A stretch of DNA of 12,487 nucleotides from NCBI GenBank assembly GCA_003242115.1, contig QBMP01000018.1, forward strand, positions 1 to 12,487, given 5' to 3'. Below the pieces are notes generated by a model. That model did no database searches, was not told the DNA's origin, and saw only the letters and a list, made by a program, of their open reading frames with translations. This document shows positions 1-7,659 of the stretch, one piece after another (position 1 is the first letter of the stretch; the number at the start of each line of letters is the position of its first letter). This stretch comes from Phormidesmis priestleyi (GTDB lineage: Bacteria > Cyanobacteriota > Cyanobacteriia > Phormidesmidales > Phormidesmidaceae). The translations under genes were made by a program, and so were the position numbers.

Positions 1-642
1 TGTGCGGGCTGTGACAAAACCTGTAATAACGAACTGCGCGAATCGCTGAGCGGTAAAAAGGTTGGCAGCTTGGGAGATATGGGAGCGTTTTCTTTTTTCC
101 CTACTAAGAATTTGGGGGCTTACGGTGACGGTGGTTTGATTACGACCGATGACGATCGCCTCGCTGATCTGGCTCGAATGCTGCGCGTGCACGGTGAGAA
201 GGAGCGCTACCGCAATGAAATGCTGGGCTACAATTCTCGCTTAGATGCGATGCAGGCGGCGATTTTAGGCGTAAAGCTGCGCTATATCGATCAGTGGAAT
301 GAGCAGCGGCGGCAGGTGGCAGCAAGGTATCACGATTTGCTGGCTGAGGTGAGTCAGGTGATTGTACCTGAGCTGACGCCGGGGCATGTGTTTCATCAGT
401 ATACGGTGCGGATTTTGGGGCGCGATCGCGACGCTGTAAAGCAATCAATGGCAGCAGCAGGCGTCGGTGCAATGGTGTACTACCCAATTCCGCAAGATAA
501 GCTGCCGATTTATAACGGGCAGTATCCAGAAAATCCCGTGAGTAATCAGCTAGGCACCGAAGTGTTGAGCTTGCCCATTTGGCCGGAGCTGACAGTAGAA
601 AATCAAGAAATTATCGTGAAAACGCTGAAAACAAGCCTTTAG
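1..642 (+). CDS. DegT/DnrJ/EryC1/StrS family sugar aminotransferase, C-terminal part (5' end outside window)
   Basis: The reading frame is open from base 1 to the TAG at 640-642, so 213 codons of a family that is usually 370-400 residues long are visible. Members are PLP-dependent enzymes that transfer an amino group to a keto group of a nucleotide-activated sugar. The fragment contains GDMGAFSFFPTKNLGAYGDG, in which the Lys encoded at 106-108 is the expected Schiff-base lysine. Downstream it has LRVHGEKERY, the GYNSRLDAMQAAIL block and YYPIPQDKLPIY, all characteristic of the family. A cysteine-rich stretch, CAGCDKTC, opens the visible part and sits where many homologues have a short variable loop. 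The gene probably supplies an amino-deoxy sugar precursor for the glycan built by this locus; the exact sugar cannot be told. It is convergent with the next gene, with only 17 bases between the two stop codons. Confidence 0.93.
   Translation, partial: CAGCDKTCNNELRESLSGKKVGSLGDMGAFSFFPTKNLGAYGDGGLITTDDDRLADLARMLRVHGEKERYRNEMLGYNSRLDAMQAAILGVKLRYIDQWNEQRRQVAARYHDLLAEVSQVIVPELTPGHVFHQYTVRILGRDRDAVKQSMAAAGVGAMVYYPIPQDKLPIYNGQYPENPVSNQLGTEVLSLPIWPELTVENQEIIVKTLKTSL
422..429. other. HIP1 palindrome GCGATCGC
   Basis: Highly iterated palindrome typical of many cyanobacterial genomes, here inside the aminotransferase gene. Confidence 0.85.
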
Positions 643-659
643 CTCACAGGAATTGTTTT

Positions 660-1799
660 TCACAGAAATTTTCTAATGACGTCGGCGGTTTGCTCACCCG
701 TTTTTTGCCAGCTAAATTTCTGAGCTTGGGCTAGTCCGGCGATGCTGAGCTGCGCTCGAAGGTCAGCATCTTTCGCAACCATTTTCATTGCGTTGGCAAT
801 GTCGTCAGTATTGTAAGGGTCAACTAATATGGCTGCATCGCCTGCGACTTCGGGCAGTGATGACAGATTCGACGTGATCACTGGCGTTCCGCAAGCCATC
901 GCTTCTAGTACGGGTAGGCCAAAGCCTTCCCAGAGGCTAGGCAAGGTAAGGGCTAATGCACCTCTCAACAGCACTGGCAACTGCTCATAAGCCACATAAT
1001 CTAAAAAGCGCACCTGAGATTCAATCCCAAGCGAAGCGATCTTTGCCTTTAAAGCAGGTGTGTAGCGCTGATCTTGAGGTCCTACGAGCCATAGCTCAAG
1101 GTTATGATTGGTTGCGCAGACCTGATGAAACGCAGCTACGAGCCGGTACAAGTTTTTGTAAGGAGCCTGCCTACCCACATACAAAAAATAGTTTCCTAGC
1201 GGTTGATCGCCTGGTCTAAAATTTTGCTGATCATAAGCAAGCGGAATCGGCGTAATTTTGGGCGTTGGCACGCCATAAAATTTTTTGACATCATTGGCAG
1301 TAGAAACAGAGTTGCAAATGACATGCTCTGCTTGTGCTAACACTCGGCCAACATAATATCGAAAATAGCCAACTAGATAGGGCGAAAATGTCTGCGGAAA
1401 CCGCAAAGGAATCGTGTCATGAGCCATCACTACAAACCGGCAACCTGACCAGATCGGAGCCTCCGGAGATGGCGAAAATATCAGACTTCTGCCGGATTGA
1501 TTACTGGATTGATGACCCAACTGCCGATAGTAGTTAGGTATCTTTTGCTGCAACCAACACAGCCGTTTTAAGTGTCCCTGATTGCCAAAAGCAGGCGATA
1601 GGCCTTGAGGAATGCTTTGACAGCGAAAGCCTGAAATAGGCTTAGCCGAAAAAAGCACCGGATCAAGACTGTGAATGAACGGCAGCAGATTTTGAATATA
1701 GACACTGATACCAGTAGGCTGATCCATCAAAATCGATAGATTCACAAGCAGTGAGGAGGGCGAGGGTTCTATATTCATCAGCGCGCTGCATCGCTGCAT
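660..1799 (-). CDS. GT4-family glycosyltransferase (single domain)
   Basis: This is a complete GT-B fold glycosyltransferase of up to 379 residues. Visible motifs are [11 protein letters not shown] (residues 29-39, acceptor-side glycine loop), HDTIPLRFP (127-135), [10 protein letters not shown] (207-216, start of the donor domain) and EGFGLPVLE (291-299, the E-x7-E donor-binding motif of GT4). HDTIPLRFP resembles mannosyltransferase-like members, but the sugar is not certain. It would act in the cytoplasm or at the inner membrane face, adding one sugar to a lipid-linked glycan. There are two candidate start codons: ATG at 1799 and ATG at 1778 (residue 8, followed by NIEPSPSS). Neither has a clear Shine-Dalgarno site, and the shorter form is plausible. 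The gene is divergent from the exporter operon and convergent with the aminotransferase, so it is transcribed on its own or from the divergent promoter region. Confidence 0.93.
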   Translation of the reverse strand: MQRCSALMNIEPSPSSLLVNLSILMDQPTGISVYIQNLLPFIHSLDPVLFSAKPISGFRCQSIPQGLSPAFGNQGHLKRLCWLQQKIPNYYRQLGHQSSNQSGRSLIFSPSPEAPIWSGCRFVVMAHDTIPLRFPQTFSPYLVGYFRYYVGRVLAQAEHVICNSVSTANDVKKFYGVPTPKITPIPLAYDQQNFRPGDQPLGNYFLYVGRQAPYKNLYRLVAAFHQVCATNHNLELWLVGPQDQRYTPALKAKIASLGIESQVRFLDYVAYEQLPVLLRGALALTLPSLWEGFGLPVLEAMACGTPVITSNLSSLPEVAGDAAILVDPYNTDDIANAMKMVAKDADLRAQLSIAGLAQAQKFSWQKTGEQTADVIRKFL

Positions 1800-1882
1800 C
1801 GTTCAAAAAGCATTCAGCTAACTAAGTAATTATTCAGCACGGTACTATAAACTAAGTCTCTAATGAATAGAGTTGATTGGAT
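1800..1882. promoter_or_regulatory. Divergent intergenic region, presumed promoters for the GT4 gene and the exporter operon
   Basis: These 83 bases separate the divergent starts of the minus-strand glycosyltransferase and the permease gene. Both transcription units must begin in or near this AT-rich stretch. A TACTATAAA segment at 1843-1851 could be a -10 element for the plus strand, 30-40 bases ahead of the permease ATG. I see no convincing -35 hexamer at the right spacing and no operator-like palindrome. The regulatory role is inferred from gene orientation. Confidence 0.35.
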
Positions 1883-2680
1883 ATGAAGTCTTTACTTCTG
1901 TCTGCATGGCGATATCGGTACTTTATCCTATCGTCTATTAAAGTTGATTTTCGTAGCCGGTTTGTTCGTAGTCGCTTAGGCGGACTCTGGATGATCATCA
2001 ATCCTTTAGTGCAAGCGGCAATGTTTGCGCTGATTTTGTCTCAGGTGCTGTCCGGTCGATTGCCTGATATGGCCGACAACAAGCTGGCTTATCCGATCTA
2101 TTTACTCTCTGGTACACTAGCCTGGAACATATTTTCTGAGGTCATCACCCGCTGCCTGACGGTATTCATTGAAAATGGTAATCTGCTCAAAAAGCTAGTT
2201 TTCCCTCGCATTTGTCTGCCGATAATAGTTACTGGCTCTGCAATTGTGAATAACCTACTTTTGCTGGGCGCAATTTTGATAATTTTAGCAATATTAGGGT
2301 TCGTCCCTGGATATAACGTTGTGTGGTTACCTCTCTTGATGGTTATTACACTGATACTGTCTTTGGGTATTGGGCTTATTTTGGGCACCTTGAATGTCTT
2401 CATCCGTGACATTGGTCAAGTGGTGCCGATTGTCTTGCAGCTAGGCTGGTGGTTTACTCCCATTGTCTATCCTGCCAGTATCGTGCCAGAAACTATCCGT
2501 CCCTGGATGCAGCTTAACCCGATGTATTGGCTAGTACAGGGATTTCAAAACGCTATGCTATTCAATCGAGCACCTTCTTGGTTAGCGCTTTGCTGTGTGG
2601 CTCTAATCGCTGTCCTACTGCTTCGAGTAGCGCTGACGCTTTTTCGGCGAGCCAGTAGCGAGATGGTGGATGTTCTATGA
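1883..2680 (+). CDS. wzm: ABC-2 type polysaccharide exporter permease, Wzm-like
   Basis: This 265-residue integral membrane protein forms the channel half of an ABC exporter for lipid-linked O-antigen or similar glycan. About six hydrophobic segments are visible (roughly residues 34-57, 69-90, 112-140, 147-170, 179-197 and 233-253). Family hallmarks are NGNLLKKLVFPR (98-109, cytoplasmic coupling region), LNVFIRDIGQ (170-179), the WWFTPIVYP stretch and LNPM (211-214). I chose ATG 1883; a TTG two codons upstream (1877) is in frame but directly follows a stop codon and has no better ribosome site. The stop codon overlaps the ATPase start as ATGA at 2677-2680, so the two subunits are translationally coupled. 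It is the first gene of the plus-strand operon. Confidence 0.95.
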   Translation: MKSLLLSAWRYRYFILSSIKVDFRSRFVRSRLGGLWMIINPLVQAAMFALILSQVLSGRLPDMADNKLAYPIYLLSGTLAWNIFSEVITRCLTVFIENGNLLKKLVFPRICLPIIVTGSAIVNNLLLLGAILIILAILGFVPGYNVVWLPLLMVITLILSLGIGLILGTLNVFIRDIGQVVPIVLQLGWWFTPIVYPASIVPETIRPWMQLNPMYWLVQGFQNAMLFNRAPSWLALCCVALIAVLLLRVALTLFRRASSEMVDVL

Positions 2681-3900
2681 CTGTTCCAGTGCTAGAGGTT
2701 TTTGATGTCACCAAAACGTACTTCCAGTACAGCTCTGAGCTTGCTAGAGTACTCTCTTGGTTTGGGCTGGCTGCACAACCTTCCGCTCAGAACTGTATAC
2801 TTCAGGGTATTTCGTTCTCTATCGAAGCCGGAGAGGCGGTTGGCATCGTTGGACAAAATGGTGCTGGGAAAAGTACGCTGCTCAAGATTATCACAGGTAC
2901 TCAGCGCCCAACTTCTGGGAGGATTCAGGTCAATGGACATGTAGGTGCCATTTTAGAGCTGGGGATGGGGTTCAACCCGGACTTTACTGGTAGGGATAAT
3001 GCCTACCATTCTGCTGGATTAATGGGTTTTTCTCAAGCTGAAATCGAGGCTATAATGCCGGAGATCGAGCGTTTTGCAGAAATTGGAGAGTATTTTTACG
3101 AACCTGTGCATACCTACTCTAGCGGTATGCAAATGCGGGTGGCTTTTTCAGTCGTAACGGCATTTCGCCCCGCGCTACTGATTGTCGATGAAGCGCTTTC
3201 TGTAGGCGATACCTACTTTCAACACAAAAGCTTTAGCCGTATTCGCGAATTTCAAGAGCAGGGAACAGCCCTGCTAATTGTTTCTCATGACCGTAATGCT
3301 ATTCTTAGCCTGTGTAATCGGGCTATTTTGATTGAGCATGGCAAAGTATTAAAAGACAGCGATCCGGAAGCTGTTATGGATTACTACAACGCTTTGACAG
3401 CTGAGAAAGAAAACAGCAAGGTTCGAACTAAACAGCTGGAAAGTGGGAAAACCCAAACTCTCTCTGGAACGGGAGAGGCTACTGTTAATGATATTACACT
3501 CCTGAATGCCAAGGGCGATCGCGTTGAGGTAATAAATGTTGGACAATGGGTTTGTTTACGTGTTTTAGTAAAAGCATGGACGGATCTACCTGGACTGATC
3601 GTCGGGTATGCAATCAAAGATCGTCTAGGACAAACTATTTTTGGAACTAACACCCATCTTCTTAAGAAGCCCCTGCTGAATATTATTTCCGGTCAAGAAA
3701 TTCAGCTTGACTTTAGCTTTTCAGCTAACCTTGGTCCCGGCACTTACTCTATCGCTATTGCCCTTCAGTCTAAAGATCTCACCGCTGGCAAAAACTATGA
3801 ATGGCGAGACTTGTCTTTGGTTTTTGATATTATCAACATGAATAAAGATGAATTTGTGGGAGTAGGATGGTTACCTCCTAAAATGGAGTGTCATAGATGA
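2677..3900 (+). CDS. wzt: Polysaccharide ABC transporter ATP-binding protein with C-terminal glycan-binding domain, Wzt-like
   Basis: This 407-residue ATPase partners the preceding permease. The nucleotide-binding domain has Walker A GQNGAGKST (59-67), signature YSSGMQMR (147-154), Walker B ALLIVDEA (166-173) and the H-loop SHD (203-205). ILELGMGFNPDFTGRDN (92-108) is typical of the Wzt/TagH polysaccharide branch, as is the inserted segment between the first strand and Walker A. From about residue 265 to 400 there is a second domain rich in beta strands, including YAIKDRLGQTIFGTNTH and the GPGTYSIAIAL stretch. It matches the Wzt C-terminal fold known to recognise the terminal modification of the exported chain. 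A GGTGG at 2665-2669 is a plausible ribosome site. The gene overlaps the methyltransferase gene by ATGA at 3897-3900, which supports a functional export-plus-capping pair. Confidence 0.95.
   Translation: MTVPVLEVFDVTKTYFQYSSELARVLSWFGLAAQPSAQNCILQGISFSIEAGEAVGIVGQNGAGKSTLLKIITGTQRPTSGRIQVNGHVGAILELGMGFNPDFTGRDNAYHSAGLMGFSQAEIEAIMPEIERFAEIGEYFYEPVHTYSSGMQMRVAFSVVTAFRPALLIVDEALSVGDTYFQHKSFSRIREFQEQGTALLIVSHDRNAILSLCNRAILIEHGKVLKDSDPEAVMDYYNALTAEKENSKVRTKQLESGKTQTLSGTGEATVNDITLLNAKGDRVEVINVGQWVCLRVLVKAWTDLPGLIVGYAIKDRLGQTIFGTNTHLLKKPLLNIISGQEIQLDFSFSANLGPGTYSIAIALQSKDLTAGKNYEWRDLSLVFDIINMNKDEFVGVGWLPPKMECHR
3515..3522. other. HIP1 palindrome GCGATCGC
   Basis: Exact copy inside the part of wzt that encodes the C-terminal glycan-binding domain. 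Confidence 0.85.
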
Positions 3901-5009
3901 GTAACTTTTACAGAGCTTTTGAGGATGAGCTTAGGGGGAGCCGAGATGTTATCAAGTCACGTCTACGGGTCTATTTACCGTTTGTTAAGCTACTTAAAAC
4001 AAATATATATCCAGACGGCCAAGTTGTTGACTTAGGATGTGGTCGGGGAGAATGGTTAGAGATCTTGAAAGAGGCCGACATCAACTTTTTAGGTGTTGAC
4101 TTAGATGATGGCATGATCAGTACGTGCCATCAAAATGGCCTGAATGTCGAGAAAGATGACTTAATTCTCTTTCTCAAACGCTTACCTAGCGAGAGCCAAG
4201 TAGTAGTGTCCGGGTTTCATCTTGTAGAGCACTTAGACTTTACCGATCTTCAAACTTTAGTCCAAGAGGCTTTGCGGGTACTTAAGCCTGCTGGCTTACT
4301 AATTCTTGAAACACCTAATCCAGAGAATATCCTTGTTGGCACTTCGCGATTCTACTTAGATCCAACTCATCGGAGTCCTATACCTCCAGAGACGCTTTCT
4401 TTTCTCCTGAATTACTACGGCTTCAAAAGAGTAAAGGTGTTACGGCTTCAAGAATCGAAAGAAGATGTCTCGAAACGCCTGAACTTGATGGATGTCTTAA
4501 ATGGAGTGAGTCCTGATTACTCTGTTGTGGCACAGAAAAATGCGGATGGCGAATGTTTAGCAGTGATGGATGAAGCTTTCACTCAAGAATATGGGCTGAC
4601 ACTTGAGGCCGTAGCCATTCGCTACCAAGAGCAACTGACTAAGCGGCTAAGCTCATTAGAGAGTTCTGTTCGCTCACTAGAAGCATCATTTAGTGAAATA
4701 GTGAATAGTCGTTCCTGGCGGCTGACGGCACCCCTACGTTCGGCAAGTCGGGCTGCTAGAGCCGGAAGACAACGTCTGAAGACAACGTTGATTAGAATTA
4801 TTGCCTCAATTGTCGCACGTCCTAAGTTAAAATCTTTTCTAGTGAGATTTTTAGACCGAGTGCCCAGGCTGAAGAGCCGTTTGGCACTGATGATGATTGC
4901 CGATAATTCTATGCATGTGATCAGTAATCACGTCTCCAAAGCACCTCAACTCTCACCCCGTGCTGCCCAAATCTTAGAGGATCTTAAGCAAGCTATGAAA
5001 AGGGTCTAA
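3897..5009 (+). CDS. SAM-dependent methyltransferase (WbdD-like N-terminal type) with coiled coil and basic C-terminal tail
   Basis: This is a 370-residue protein. Residues 1-200 form a class I methyltransferase: SAM-binding motif I VVDLGCGRGEW (43-53), acidic strand end GVDLDDGMI (66-74) and HLVEHLDF (108-115). The opening FYRAFEDELRGSRDVIKSRL is typical of methyltransferases next to polysaccharide ABC exporters and resembles the methyltransferase part of WbdD. Residues 241-270 have a heptad-like pattern suggesting a short coiled coil, followed by SRSWRLTAPLR (271-281), a motif I know from other polysaccharide-locus enzymes. The last 82 residues are basic and end in LSPRAAQILEDLKQAMKR; this tail recurs in the small ORF at 9773. 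No kinase domain follows. The probable role is methylation of the growing glycan, perhaps as a chain-ending cap read by Wzt. GGAG at 3885-3888 is a good ribosome site, and the gene overlaps wzt by 4 bases. Confidence 0.88.
   Translation: MSNFYRAFEDELRGSRDVIKSRLRVYLPFVKLLKTNIYPDGQVVDLGCGRGEWLEILKEADINFLGVDLDDGMISTCHQNGLNVEKDDLILFLKRLPSESQVVVSGFHLVEHLDFTDLQTLVQEALRVLKPAGLLILETPNPENILVGTSRFYLDPTHRSPIPPETLSFLLNYYGFKRVKVLRLQESKEDVSKRLNLMDVLNGVSPDYSVVAQKNADGECLAVMDEAFTQEYGLTLEAVAIRYQEQLTKRLSSLESSVRSLEASFSEIVNSRSWRLTAPLRSASRAARAGRQRLKTTLIRIIASIVARPKLKSFLVRFLDRVPRLKSRLALMMIADNSMHVISNHVSKAPQLSPRAAQILEDLKQAMKRV
4761..5006 (+). repeat. Tail module, copy 1 (fused to methyltransferase)
   Basis: This segment encodes methyltransferase residues 289-370. 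Its first 45 residues align without gaps to the start of the small ORF at 9773, with shared residues LxRxPRLKxRLxL in the core. The last part, after a variable stretch three residues longer here, shares LSP...Q...DLKxAMKR. It is followed 10 bases later by the start codon of a glycosyltransferase, as in copy 2. Confidence 0.75.
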
Positions 5010-5016
5010 ATCAGCT

Positions 5017-7554
5017 ATGCGTATCGTAATTGATCTCCAAGTTTGTCAACTTAAAAGATGCCGAAACCGTGACGTTGGACGCTATAGTTTAGAGCTGGCA
5101 AAAGCTATGGTTAAGCTTAGCGGGAGTCACGACTTTTGGATATTAACTAATACGCTACTGGGAGGGCAAGACATTCTCAGTGACGCTTTTAGAAATATTC
5201 TTCCTTTGGAAAGAATCATCGCGTTTGATATCCCGGCACCTGTTTCTGAAGTTTCTGTACATAGTCATTGGCGTACTCGGGTAGCTGAGAGAGTACGCCA
5301 ATTTATGATCGCTCAAATAGAACCAGATATTCTTCACATTGCCAGCTTATTTGAGGGATTCAGTGAAGAAATAGTTGCATCTATATGTTCAGAGTCTATG
5401 CTATATCCGACAGTCGTTACTTTACATGATGGAGATTTGCTGACGCAGTTTGAAGACTCTCTGAAAGGTCAATCAAGGCGTCAATGGTATGAGCACAAAC
5501 TAGTTTCACTGAGAAATTCATCGGCATTGCTCACCCTTTCAGAGCACACTCGCCAACAGGCGGCATCACACCTGAATTTTCCTCAAGAGAGAATATTCGG
5601 TGTTTCAACAGGTGTTTCAAAACCCTCTAACATGCTGTCGGCATCAAGCGAAGAAACAGAAAATACTTATTCGAACGAGGGCGCACAAGCTCCTTCATTC
5701 TTATGGGAAGCCTTGGCAGAACAGGCGATAAAAGCTTTAGAAAGTACGCACAGATGGTATTTGTCTCAGCAAAGGAAACATACTCAGACAGCTCGTTTGA
5801 AAGAGAAACTGGCGTTTGTTTCACCTTTGCCACCACTTCAATCCGGCATCTCAGACTATAGCGCTGATTTGATACCGAAGCTTGCGGAGTTCTACGATGT
5901 CGTAGTAATTACGAATCAGGCAAAAGTAGAAGGCGATATAGATAAGCACAACCTTGTAATTAAGGACGTTGATTGGTTTAGAGAGAATGCGAAAGAGTTT
6001 ACTCGTATCGTCTACCAGTTTGGTAATTCGCCTTTTCATCAGCATATGTTTGACTTACTCCAGCGATATCCGGGAGTTGTCGTACTACACGACTTTTATC
6101 TGAGCAGCGTAGTCCATTGGATGTCTTCTCAAGGTCGACTAGCAGTCAGTTTCTCAAAGGTACTTTATGAATCTCATGGCTATCCTGCTTTACGCTATCT
6201 CAAAGAAAAGGGAGATAAAGCGTCTAGTTGGTTGTATCCCTGTAATAAAGGCGTTTTAGATCGCGCGGTGGGCATCATCGTACATTCAAATCATGCCAAG
6301 CAACTTGCACAGCGATATTTTGGTCAGGACATTGCCCGTCATTGGGTGTTGATTCCTCAGCCCTACGCAGCACCTGCCGAAATCAAGCGTCATGAGGCTC
6401 GCATCTCTCTAGGTTTCAGAGAGGATGATTTTGTTGTGTGCTCCTTCGGCATGTTGGGCCCTACCAAATTGAATCATCGCCTACTTAAAACTTGGCTCAC
6501 ATCTAATTTAGCAAGCAACGCTCATTGTCACCTGATCTTTGTGGGTAAAAACCATGAGGGTGACTATGGCAAAGGTATCATAGAAGAAATAACGCAATCT
6601 GAATGTCAGGCTCGTGTCGAAATTACGGGTTTTTTAGATTCTCAGCACTATCATCACTACCTTGCAGCCGCTGATGCCGTCGTACAGCTACGAACGCTGT
6701 CTCGCGGCGAAACCTCTAGAGCTATTCTAGAAACGCTGTCCTATGGGATTCCCTTAATTGCCAACCGGCATGGGAGTGTAACAGATTACCCTGAAGATAC
6801 TTTTTTGGGCATACCAGATGATTTTAGCGATAGTGAATTGATTGATGCGATTATGAAATGCCGATGTGGAGAAGCCTTTCGCCGTCGGGTAGGGCAGTTG
6901 GGAAAGCAGTATGTGCTGGAACAGCATTCCCCGGCTCAGGCAGCTAACGCTTACTATACAGCAGTTGAAGAATTGTTCGCCTCGGCCCCGTATGCTCGCT
7001 ACAAGGCTCTACTTGAAGGTATTTCTGAAATAGAGACAGAAACTCGGCCGGATGAAGCTGATTTGATTGCAATAGCCGAAACGATTGCCCGTAACGACAA
7101 CACATCATCTATCTGTCAACTGCTGATAGATGTTTCGGAATTTCTCCAGGCAGGCATGAGCACTGATGAGCAGAATGCGATGGGCCATGCAATGCGTTGT
7201 ATGTTTCAAAGTTCGCAAGGGAGTTACCGTATTGAGCCCGTTTATTTCGATGGCAGTCAATATAGATACGCTCGAAACTTTACCACTACCCTGCTCAACC
7301 TTCCTCTACATAAATGTCTCGACGATATTTTAGATGTTACATCGAAAGACTTTCTTCTAGGTATTGATGGCGCAATCATGACTGCGCCATCAATGCGCTG
7401 TCAACGGCTCGCCTGGTTTTCTCGAAAAGGTGTCCAAATTCACTTCGTAAACGGCGACTTATGGTCAGAGGGCTTAAGAAGACGGTTCCATGAAGTACAA
7501 AAAATATTGGAACCGTGGCTTGAGTTTCTTGTCTTAACTCTCAAACTTACTTAG
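5017..7554 (+). CDS. Multi-domain GT4-type glycosyltransferase (half-domain A, full domain B, truncated domain C')
   Basis: This is an 845-residue protein. Residues 1-205 are the acceptor-side Rossmann half of a GT4 enzyme, with RNRDVGRYSLELA (16-28), PDILHIASLFEGF (103-115) and LTLSEHTRQ (172-180). Its donor half is absent: the chain jumps through a short linker to a terminal-helix-like WEALAEQAIKALE (230-242). Residues 264-655 are a complete second GT4 domain, opening with FVSPLPPLQSGISDYSADL (267-285) and including GMLGPTKLNH (478-487) and RGETSRAILETLSYGIP (563-579), the donor-site motif region. A linker (656-699) leads to a third domain starting QLLIDVSEF (701-709), which ends at 845 near WLEFL, before any donor domain. 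Compared with the two paralogues downstream, this third domain has lost the TGIQRV loop and the VVYDILLI strand. The gene starts 7 bases after the methyltransferase. Only domain B looks catalytically complete; the sugar is unknown. Confidence 0.88.
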   Translation: MRIVIDLQVCQLKRCRNRDVGRYSLELAKAMVKLSGSHDFWILTNTLLGGQDILSDAFRNILPLERIIAFDIPAPVSEVSVHSHWRTRVAERVRQFMIAQIEPDILHIASLFEGFSEEIVASICSESMLYPTVVTLHDGDLLTQFEDSLKGQSRRQWYEHKLVSLRNSSALLTLSEHTRQQAASHLNFPQERIFGVSTGVSKPSNMLSASSEETENTYSNEGAQAPSFLWEALAEQAIKALESTHRWYLSQQRKHTQTARLKEKLAFVSPLPPLQSGISDYSADLIPKLAEFYDVVVITNQAKVEGDIDKHNLVIKDVDWFRENAKEFTRIVYQFGNSPFHQHMFDLLQRYPGVVVLHDFYLSSVVHWMSSQGRLAVSFSKVLYESHGYPALRYLKEKGDKASSWLYPCNKGVLDRAVGIIVHSNHAKQLAQRYFGQDIARHWVLIPQPYAAPAEIKRHEARISLGFREDDFVVCSFGMLGPTKLNHRLLKTWLTSNLASNAHCHLIFVGKNHEGDYGKGIIEEITQSECQARVEITGFLDSQHYHHYLAAADAVVQLRTLSRGETSRAILETLSYGIPLIANRHGSVTDYPEDTFLGIPDDFSDSELIDAIMKCRCGEAFRRRVGQLGKQYVLEQHSPAQAANAYYTAVEELFASAPYARYKALLEGISEIETETRPDEADLIAIAETIARNDNTSSICQLLIDVSEFLQAGMSTDEQNAMGHAMRCMFQSSQGSYRIEPVYFDGSQYRYARNFTTTLLNLPLHKCLDDILDVTSKDFLLGIDGAIMTAPSMRCQRLAWFSRKGVQIHFVNGDLWSEGLRRRFHEVQKILEPWLEFLVLTLKLT

Positions 7555-7659
7555 TGAGCTATTGGAGTTGTCAAGCATTGGTGTAGATGTTTGATCTGAC
7601 ACTTTACTTACGTTCTTTTATTTCATGAATAGTTAAACCGGCTGCTGCCAAAAGACATC
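7555..7659. other. Spacer between the first and second large glycosyltransferases
   Basis: This 105-base stretch has stops in all plus frames and holds no gene I can support. There is no clear hairpin terminator and no convincing promoter; TTGATC at 7591-7596 has only a poor -10 partner. The final 30 bases resemble the end of the tail module and are listed separately. Confidence 0.5.
7629..7658 (+). pseudogene. Possible scrap of the tail module before the second glycosyltransferase
   Basis: Reading from 7629, ten codons give IVKPAAAKRH, directly after an in-frame TGA (7626-7628). The other two tail copies end DLKQAMKRV and DLKAAMKRD, each just before a glycosyltransferase start. The position (one base before ATG 7660) and the A-A-x-K-R match suggest a relic, but the match is very short and could be chance. 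The purine-rich AAAAGA at 7650-7655 may be kept because it serves as the ribosome site. Confidence 0.3.

Noticed and set aside
140..487. Long minus-strand open frame of 115 codons.
   Set aside because: It lies opposite the clearly conserved aminotransferase frame, has low-complexity content and shows no family motif, so it is a shadow.
2098..2412. Minus-strand open frame of 104 codons across the permease gene.
   Set aside because: The plus-strand protein has all Wzm hallmarks; this frame has none and no ribosome site.
7520..7630. Short pieces in other frames after the 845-residue gene (SSIGVDV, FDLTLYL) that look faintly like the domain C motif G-V-x-I...YDILLI.
   Set aside because: The equivalent motif is already present in frame before the stop, the pieces are separated by stops and a frame change, and the match is too short to claim a frameshifted continuation.
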